64,000 nt of DNA from NCBI GenBank assembly GCA_964348525.1, contig CAYGCY010000003.1, forward strand, positions 1-64,000, written 5' to 3'. Under the pieces are notes generated by a model. The model was given only the letters and a program-made list of their open reading frames with translations. It had not been told where the DNA came from and ran no database searches. Of the stretch, positions 59,183-64,000 are shown piece by piece; position 1 is the first letter of the stretch, and every line of letters begins with the position of its first letter. This DNA is from 12-FULL-44-12b sp964348525. GTDB taxonomy: Bacteria; Patescibacteriota; Minisyncoccia; Phycocordibacterales; Zambryskibacteraceae. The position numbers and the translations under genes were made by a program.

Positions 59183-61588
59183 ATGCTTCCCCAAAAAACA
59201 AAAGAAGATAAAAAAAGAATAGTACTTTTGGATACACACGCCATACTTCATCGTGCCTATCATGCTCTTCCAGATTTTGCGTCTTCAAAAGGAGAACCGA
59301 CAGGAGCTTTGTATGGACTTATAACAATGCTGTTGAAAATAGCTAACGACTTAAAGCCAGACTACATTATTGCCGCACTAGATTTGCCTGACAAAACCTA
59401 TCGTCACGAAGCCTATAAAGAATATAAAGCAAAAAGACCAGAGACAGATGAAGCACTGGTGTCGCAGATAAAAAGAGCACATGAAGTTTTGGAAGCATTA
59501 AATATCCCTGTTTATGCCAAACCAGGATTTGAAGCTGACGATATTTTGGGTACAGCCGTGGAACAGCTTAAAAAAGATACAGACAACGAAATCATTATTG
59601 CTTCTGGAGATATGGACACTCTCCAGCTCATTGATAACGAACACATAAAAGTATTTACCTTAAGGAAGGGCATGAATGATACGGTTATGTATGACGAGAA
59701 GGAGGTGATTGAGCGTTTCGGTTTTGGTCCCAAACTTATTCCAGACTATAAGGGTCTCAGGGGAGACCCATCGGACAATATTATTGGCATAAAAGGTATA
59801 GGCGAAAAAACCGCGACAATCCTTATAAAAGAGTTTGGGACCGTAGAAAATATCTACAAAGAATTAAAGAATAAAGAGAAAAAGTTTATGGATGCTGGCC
59901 TGACGGAACGCCTAATTGGACTTCTCAAAGAAGGTGAGGAGGAGGCTCAATTTAGCAAGCTTTTAGCCACAATAAGAAGAGATGCACCTATTTCTATTGT
60001 TATTCCAGATAAAAAATGGAAGGAGGGAGTGAATTTGGATTTACTCACTAAATTTTTACAAGGGCTGGAATTCAGAAGTTTAGTGCCTAGGGTTCAAAAG
60101 ACCTTTGCGTCCACAACACAGAGTTTTTTTGGCCCTGAACAAACAGCAAATGATAAAAAAACAGAGACTAAGGCACTCGATAAAGATGAACTAAGAGAAA
60201 CCGCGCTCGCCTTGTGGGTGGTTGACTCTAATTTTTCAAACCCAGCTCTTGAAGATATTTTATCTTTTAGTAAAACGGATGATTTTAAAACTGCTAGAGA
60301 GCATATCTTACAAGAAATAAAAAAAAGAAATTTAGAGTTTATTTTTGAACAGGTAGAGAAACCGTTAATACCTGTGATAGATGAAATGAATAGATACGGG
60401 CTTTTGATTGACAAAAATCTTCTCAAAAAACTTTCACTCGAATATCACAAGCTTACCAAAAGTCTTGAAACAAAGATTATTAATTTGGCCGGAGAGGAAT
60501 TTAATGTCAATTCACCAAAACAGCTAGGTGTGATTTTATTTGAAAAACTTAAACTGAAGCTTCCACGCATCAAAAAAACAGCAACCGGTGCATATTCAAC
60601 ACGCGAAGATGAATTGGTAAAACTTGTTGATCAACACAAAATAATCCCACTTATTTTAGAGTACAGAGGACTACAAAAACTCCTGTCCACCTATATAGAT
60701 GCTATCCCGCCCTTATTGGACCCTGAAGATAGACTTCATGCAACATTTTTACAGACCGGCACTACAACAGGAAGAATGTCTTCACAAAATCCAAACTTGC
60801 AGAATATCCCTATTTCTACTGAAGATGGTCGAAGAATTAGAGAAGCATTTGTTGCAAGCAAAGGAATGAGGTTGCTTACCTTCGATTATTCTCAGATAGA
60901 ACTTCGAATAGCCGCTATTCTCTCGAAAGATCCCATTTTGTTAGATATCTTTAAAAAAGGAGAGGATGTTCATTCTGCGGTTGCCAGTGTGATATTTAAC
61001 ATTCCTGAGGAGAAAGTTAGTAAAGAGCAGAGGAGACAAGCCAAGATTATCAATTTCGGCATTCTTTATGGAATGGGAGTAAATGCTCTGCGAGAAAATT
61101 TGGGCACTACCAGAGCTGAAGCAGAACAATTTTATCAGGAATATTTTGGTAAATTTACTGGGCTGGCTCGGTATATAGAAAACTTAAAGATAGAAGCTGG
61201 AAAAAATGGCTTTACAGAAACCCTTTTTGGTAGGCGTAGGTATTTTGATGGTTTACGCTCAAGAATTTCTTATGTGAGAGCTGGCGCCGAAAGAATGGCG
61301 GTCAATGCGCCGTTTCAGGGAACTTCTGCCGATATAATAAAAATTGCGATGATTAGAATCGATGATTATTTTAGGAAGGAACAACTTGAAGACAAGGCGC
61401 ATCTTATTATGCAAATTCATGACGAGTTGGTTTTTGAGGTAGAAGAAGATTTGGTCAAAAAAGTGGCACCCAAGATTCATGAAATTATGGAAACTGCTAT
61501 ACCTGTAGAGAAGGCTTGTGGTGTACCGATATTGGTCAATGCATACGAAGGTAAAAATTGGAATGGTATGAAACAAATAAAAATATAA
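59183..61588 (+). CDS. polA: DNA polymerase I, proofreading domain reduced
   Basis: An 801-residue Pol I. The 5'-3' exonuclease domain (~1-290) has LLDTHAILHRAYHAL, FEADDILGT and LRGDPSDNIIGIKGIGEKTA. The region of the 3'-5' exonuclease (~300-390) is short and shows no DxE or other catalytic acids. Polymerase motifs: FDYSQIELRIAA (A, ~567), RRQAKIINFGILYGMG (B), MQIHDELVFEV (C, ~742). It fills gaps and removes primers without editing. Directly downstream of ruvB. Confidence 0.96.
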   Translation: MLPQKTKEDKKRIVLLDTHAILHRAYHALPDFASSKGEPTGALYGLITMLLKIANDLKPDYIIAALDLPDKTYRHEAYKEYKAKRPETDEALVSQIKRAHEVLEALNIPVYAKPGFEADDILGTAVEQLKKDTDNEIIIASGDMDTLQLIDNEHIKVFTLRKGMNDTVMYDEKEVIERFGFGPKLIPDYKGLRGDPSDNIIGIKGIGEKTATILIKEFGTVENIYKELKNKEKKFMDAGLTERLIGLLKEGEEEAQFSKLLATIRRDAPISIVIPDKKWKEGVNLDLLTKFLQGLEFRSLVPRVQKTFASTTQSFFGPEQTANDKKTETKALDKDELRETALALWVVDSNFSNPALEDILSFSKTDDFKTAREHILQEIKKRNLEFIFEQVEKPLIPVIDEMNRYGLLIDKNLLKKLSLEYHKLTKSLETKIINLAGEEFNVNSPKQLGVILFEKLKLKLPRIKKTATGAYSTREDELVKLVDQHKIIPLILEYRGLQKLLSTYIDAIPPLLDPEDRLHATFLQTGTTTGRMSSQNPNLQNIPISTEDGRRIREAFVASKGMRLLTFDYSQIELRIAAILSKDPILLDIFKKGEDVHSAVASVIFNIPEEKVSKEQRRQAKIINFGILYGMGVNALRENLGTTRAEAEQFYQEYFGKFTGLARYIENLKIEAGKNGFTETLFGRRRYFDGLRSRISYVRAGAERMAVNAPFQGTSADIIKIAMIRIDDYFRKEQLEDKAHLIMQIHDELVFEVEEDLVKKVAPKIHEIMETAIPVEKACGVPILVNAYEGKNWNGMKQIKI

Positions 61589-61594
61589 TTTCTT

Positions 61595-62287
61595 ATGCTA
61601 ATAATTTCATACGGCTATACAAAGGGAGAGACAAGAAAATTTCTTGAGACAAAGAAACTCGTAAAACCCACTGAAGAAGCGCGAACCATTGATGGGGTTT
61701 CTTGGGAACAAGAAACGGTGGATGAAATAGTGAAAACTCAAGGCATGTTTTCTTTGAGAGAAATATTTTTTATAGACCACGTGCTTTCAGAGTTAGAGCC
61801 TGAAGAGATTATTAAAAACATAAAAAACATAGCAGAGTCAAACAACCTTGTTGTTTTTTTGGAAAGCGAAGTGTCCCAATTTTCTAAAAAGTTAGAAAAA
61901 TTTGCCAACAATATACTCACAGCACCCCCCAAAACCGAAGAGAAGTTATTTAATGTATTTTCATTGACTGATGCCCTGTTTGAAAGAGATAAAAAGAAAT
62001 TGTGGCTTTTATACGAAAGAGGTTTGGCAGAAGGAATGGATCCAGAATTTGATATTCATAAAATACTTTTTTGGGGGATTAAGATGCTTTCATTAGCAAA
62101 GAATTATCCCTCTGCCGTCTCTGCAGGTATCAGCCCGTTTGTATACAGCAAAGCAAAGAGGGGGGTATCAAAATATAAAGACGGAGAAATAGAAAAAATT
62201 GCGCAAGACCTTGCCAGTATGGTAGTGCGTGCACGCCAAGGAGAAGACTGGGAGATTGTTTTGGAACAGTTTATTTTAGGTTTTTAG
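61595..62287 (+). CDS. holA: DNA polymerase III delta subunit-like protein
   Basis: A 230-residue protein 6 bases after polA. The C-terminal half (FNVFSLTDALFERDKKKLWLLYERGL, then ILFWGIKMLSLAK and a K-x-G..K helix) resembles domains II-III of the HolA clamp-loader subunit. The N-terminal half is shorter than in HolA (~340 residues) and lacks clear P-loop remains. Probably the delta subunit that opens the clamp; moderate certainty. Confidence 0.72.
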   Translation: MLIISYGYTKGETRKFLETKKLVKPTEEARTIDGVSWEQETVDEIVKTQGMFSLREIFFIDHVLSELEPEEIIKNIKNIAESNNLVVFLESEVSQFSKKLEKFANNILTAPPKTEEKLFNVFSLTDALFERDKKKLWLLYERGLAEGMDPEFDIHKILFWGIKMLSLAKNYPSAVSAGISPFVYSKAKRGVSKYKDGEIEKIAQDLASMVVRARQGEDWEIVLEQFILGF

Positions 62288-62292
62288 CATCT

Positions 62293-63057
62293 TTAGCCCC
62301 CTATGCATGCCAACATTCGATGTATATGTTCTTCTGGTATCCGAGTTTTAAAATAACTTTTTGTTAGATCCTTTGGGTAATGGTCAATCGGTTCAGAAGC
62401 GATATGTAATTCATGTAGATTTTTTATAAATACTTCCACCACCTTATCAAAATTAATGGTTTTATCTGCAAAATTCCCTATTAAAAAGTGGGGGAGATTG
62501 TGAAATTTTGGATTTTTTTTATAAGTCATTAATAATCCGGTAACAGCGAAAAAAGTTCTACAGTCTATTTGATTAATTATCGTACACACTCGTTCCTTTG
62601 AATAATCAGACTCTTTTTGGAGATATTTATTAAACTTGCTTGATTCCCATATTTGCTTTTCTAAACCAAGTGTGGAGGCCAATTTTAATAGTGTCGAGAT
62701 AGTTAAATACTTTTGTTGATTTAATATTGAAATGTTTAGGCACTTTGTATTTACAAATGGTTCCATGGCCAATATAGCTTTGCACCTATTGTCTAGTTTT
62801 GCATTATTAACAACTAAAAAACCAAAAGAGATTCCCCCAACTATGTATTCTGCTACATTCAGGGCTGCAATTTGTTGATCAAGGTACTTTGAAAACTTTT
62901 TTAAAGTAATTTTCCCTTCTAAAGGGGGGCTATTTTTATGAAAACCGGGCAGGTCAATAAAGTGTACCGTAAAAAAATCAGCAAGAAATTCCTCCAACCC
63001 ATGAAGTAGTACGCTATTGGTTGGGAACGAGTGTACTAATATTAGGTGTGGTTTCAT
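62293..63057 (-). CDS. Alpha/beta hydrolase-like protein
   Basis: A 254-residue protein. LILVHSFPTNSVLLHGLEEFLADFFTVHFIDLPGFHKNSPP is the N-terminal strand-turn pattern of alpha/beta hydrolases, and GGISFGFLV the nucleophile elbow (GxSxG, Ser ~97). A candidate acid is in LIGNFADKTI and the catalytic His in DHYPKDL near the end. Substrate unknown. The gene is strongly AT-rich compared with its neighbours. Confidence 0.78.
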   Translation of the reverse strand: MKPHLILVHSFPTNSVLLHGLEEFLADFFTVHFIDLPGFHKNSPPLEGKITLKKFSKYLDQQIAALNVAEYIVGGISFGFLVVNNAKLDNRCKAILAMEPFVNTKCLNISILNQQKYLTISTLLKLASTLGLEKQIWESSKFNKYLQKESDYSKERVCTIINQIDCRTFFAVTGLLMTYKKNPKFHNLPHFLIGNFADKTINFDKVVEVFIKNLHELHIASEPIDHYPKDLTKSYFKTRIPEEHIHRMLACIGG

Positions 63058-63073
63058 TACGTGTTTTTAATTG

Positions 63074-63146
63074 TCCGCCCGGCAGGAATCGAACCTGCGA
63101 CCCTCTCCTTAAAAGGGAGCTGCTCTACCGACTGAGCTACGGGCGG
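63074..63146 (-). tRNA. tRNA-Lys (TTT)
   Basis: Acceptor CCGCCCG/CGGGCGG, D-arm GCTCAGTCGGTAGAGC, anticodon loop CTTTTAA (anticodon TTT), T-arm GCAGGTTCGATTCCTGC. The outermost anticodon-stem pair is G-A. CCA is not encoded. Confidence 0.92.
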
Positions 63147-63153
63147 AAAAAAT

Positions 63154-63189
63154 AAGCTTACAGCTTATAGCTTACAGCTTCAAGCTAAA
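63154..63189. repeat. AAGCTT-type heptamer repeat
   Basis: Tandem units of AGCTTAC/AGCTTAT (four to five copies) next to tRNA-Lys, reaching the end of doxX. Related to tracts at 12885-12923 and 22543-22577. Confidence 0.5.
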
Positions 63190-63589
63190 GAGGCAAATCT
63201 AAGGCCAAAAACCCTGCCCCAGTCAATAACAGAGAAAGTAAAATTGCACCAATAAGTGTATAAAAAACTATATCTCTAGCCACCAAAACATCTTCTTTGT
63301 ATTCCACGTACCACTCTTTAGCGGTAAGAATGAGCAGAGCAATGCATACATATTGGGTGTATAAACCAACAACCAAAAGCGTTCCGGCGATTATTTCTAT
63401 AATTCCTACGGCGAAGGCCACTTGTTTTGCCGGCCTTAGCCTTATGGAGTTGAAAAATATTGCCCAGCGTTGTTTTTCTTTGCCGGTTTTTAAATATCCT
63501 GTATTTATAAATATTAATCCAGCAACTACACGTAGAATAAGAGGGGAAATAAGCGAGAAGGTGAGAAGTTCGGGAAATGGATTAAGCAT
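63185..63589 (-). CDS. DoxX family membrane protein
   Basis: A 134-residue protein with four predicted membrane helices. LILRVVAGLIFINTGYLK (~16-33) and FAVGIIEIIAGTLLVVGLYTQYVCIALLIL match the DoxX pattern. Function in the family varies (thiosulfate oxidation in one archaeon, stress response in others); here unknown. Divergent from the SpoU gene. Confidence 0.85.
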   Translation of the reverse strand: MLNPFPELLTFSLISPLILRVVAGLIFINTGYLKTGKEKQRWAIFFNSIRLRPAKQVAFAVGIIEIIAGTLLVVGLYTQYVCIALLILTAKEWYVEYKEDVLVARDIVFYTLIGAILLSLLLTGAGFLALDLPL

Positions 63590-63610
63590 GGCAATATAAT
63601 AACAAAAGGA

Positions 63611-64000
63611 ATGATAAAAGATAATACAAGAAAAATAGCGGCGGTGCTTCTCGATATAAGGTCATCCGAAAACGCTGGCTCTATTTGTCGTACCGCTGAG
63701 TGTGCTGGGGTAGATGAGATGTACTGTGTAGGCACCACCCCGACACACATAGATAGATTTGGAAGAGAAAATAAAAAATTTACCAAAGCTTCCCTAGGGG
63801 CCGAAAAACACGTAAAAGTAGAACACCACAAAGATATAAACCTTTTATTAAAAAAGCTAAAAAAAGAAAAATTTAAAATAATCTCTCTCGAGCAAGCTAA
63901 AGGAGCAAAAGATTATAAAAACATAAATCTGAAAGGTAATTTTGCGATTATTCTAGGTAATGAGGTGAATGGCATTTCTCAAAAAGTTTTAAAACAGACA
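63611..64000 (+). CDS. SpoU/TrmH-family RNA methyltransferase, cut by window end
   Basis: The first 130 residues of an rRNA/tRNA 2'-O-ribose methyltransferase. AVLLDIRSSENAGSICRTAECAGVDEMYCVG is motif 1 and FAIILGNEVNGIS motif 2 of the SPOUT/SpoU class; motif 3 lies beyond the window. It starts MIKDNTRKIAAV without an N-terminal substrate-binding domain, so it is a short TrmL/TrmH-like form. Target nucleotide unknown. Confidence 0.85.
   Translation, partial: MIKDNTRKIAAVLLDIRSSENAGSICRTAECAGVDEMYCVGTTPTHIDRFGRENKKFTKASLGAEKHVKVEHHKDINLLLKKLKKEKFKIISLEQAKGAKDYKNINLKGNFAIILGNEVNGISQKVLKQT

Noticed and set aside
1..64000. CRISPR arrays, insertion sequences and rRNA genes
   Set aside because: I saw no regularly spaced direct repeats, transposase motifs or rRNA-like sequence when reading the window.

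Overview
The window looks like a chromosome segment of a Candidatus Patescibacteria / CPR bacterium, most likely of the Parcubacteria type. The genome is AT-rich and compact. Many housekeeping proteins are shortened: trigger factor without a PPIase domain, a 356-residue HisRS, a 176-residue YebC, and a Pol I with no visible proofreading motifs. There are several secreted Ig/PKD-like proteins, and a VirB4/PrgI/TrbL-type secretion cluster lies beside rnpA-rpmH-dnaA-dnaN. TGA is used as a normal stop, so the Gracilibacteria-type code is not used. Several genes have a -10 box ending 6-8 bases before the start codon, which suggests leaderless mRNAs. This placement is inference from family resemblance; no search was run.

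Layout. 0.1-4.6 kb: secreted Ig-like proteins and a GC-rich metzincin-like lipoprotein. 4.6-7.2 kb: hisS, a TrpR/YerC-like regulator and an AstE/AspA-like hydrolase. The regulator and hydrolase promoters carry near-identical 32-bp palindromes. 7.2-17.5 kb: nusA, ppa, two paralogous small membrane proteins flanking a coiled-coil protein, tig, an acyl carrier protein, rsmE, clpP, a GC-rich orphan gene, rny and HU. 17.6-19.4 kb: six tRNA genes (Gly TCC and GCC; Pro CGG, TGG and GGG; Arg TCG), an RNHCP protein and structured spacers. 19.4-23.5 kb: DnaA boxes, a parS-like site, yraN, cca, a candidate small RNA, xth and a Xer recombinase. 23.6-26.5 kb: a GC-rich three-gene operon with a GHKL ATPase, the best candidate here for an undescribed accessory system. 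26.5-35.5 kb: rpsO, an NYN nuclease, a DksA/TraR protein, comM, a LysM-M23 hydrolase, a UvrD-like helicase and rsmA.

35.5-47.8 kb is an eleven-gene type IV secretion-like cluster: TrbL/VirB6-like protein, PrgI, split VirB4, and a pilin-like protein fused to an M15 peptidase domain. An assembly gap of 10 N interrupts one of its genes. 47.8-52 kb is the origin neighbourhood: yidC-rnpA-rpmH leftward, dnaA-dnaN and a possible DciA-like gene rightward. 52-64 kb holds a bifunctional PBP, ruvC-yebC-tsaE, pilB, ruvB, polA, a holA-like gene, tRNA-Lys, doxX and a SpoU methyltransferase cut by the right edge.

Two patterns cut across the window. First, at least four intergenic regions fold into long nested stem-loops. 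Second, four GC-rich transcription units (metzincin, ACP, 215-residue orphan, GHKL operon) each carry a canonical promoter, a Shine-Dalgarno start and a hairpin terminator, unlike the leaderless style seen at several native genes. No rRNA, CRISPR array or insertion sequence was seen.
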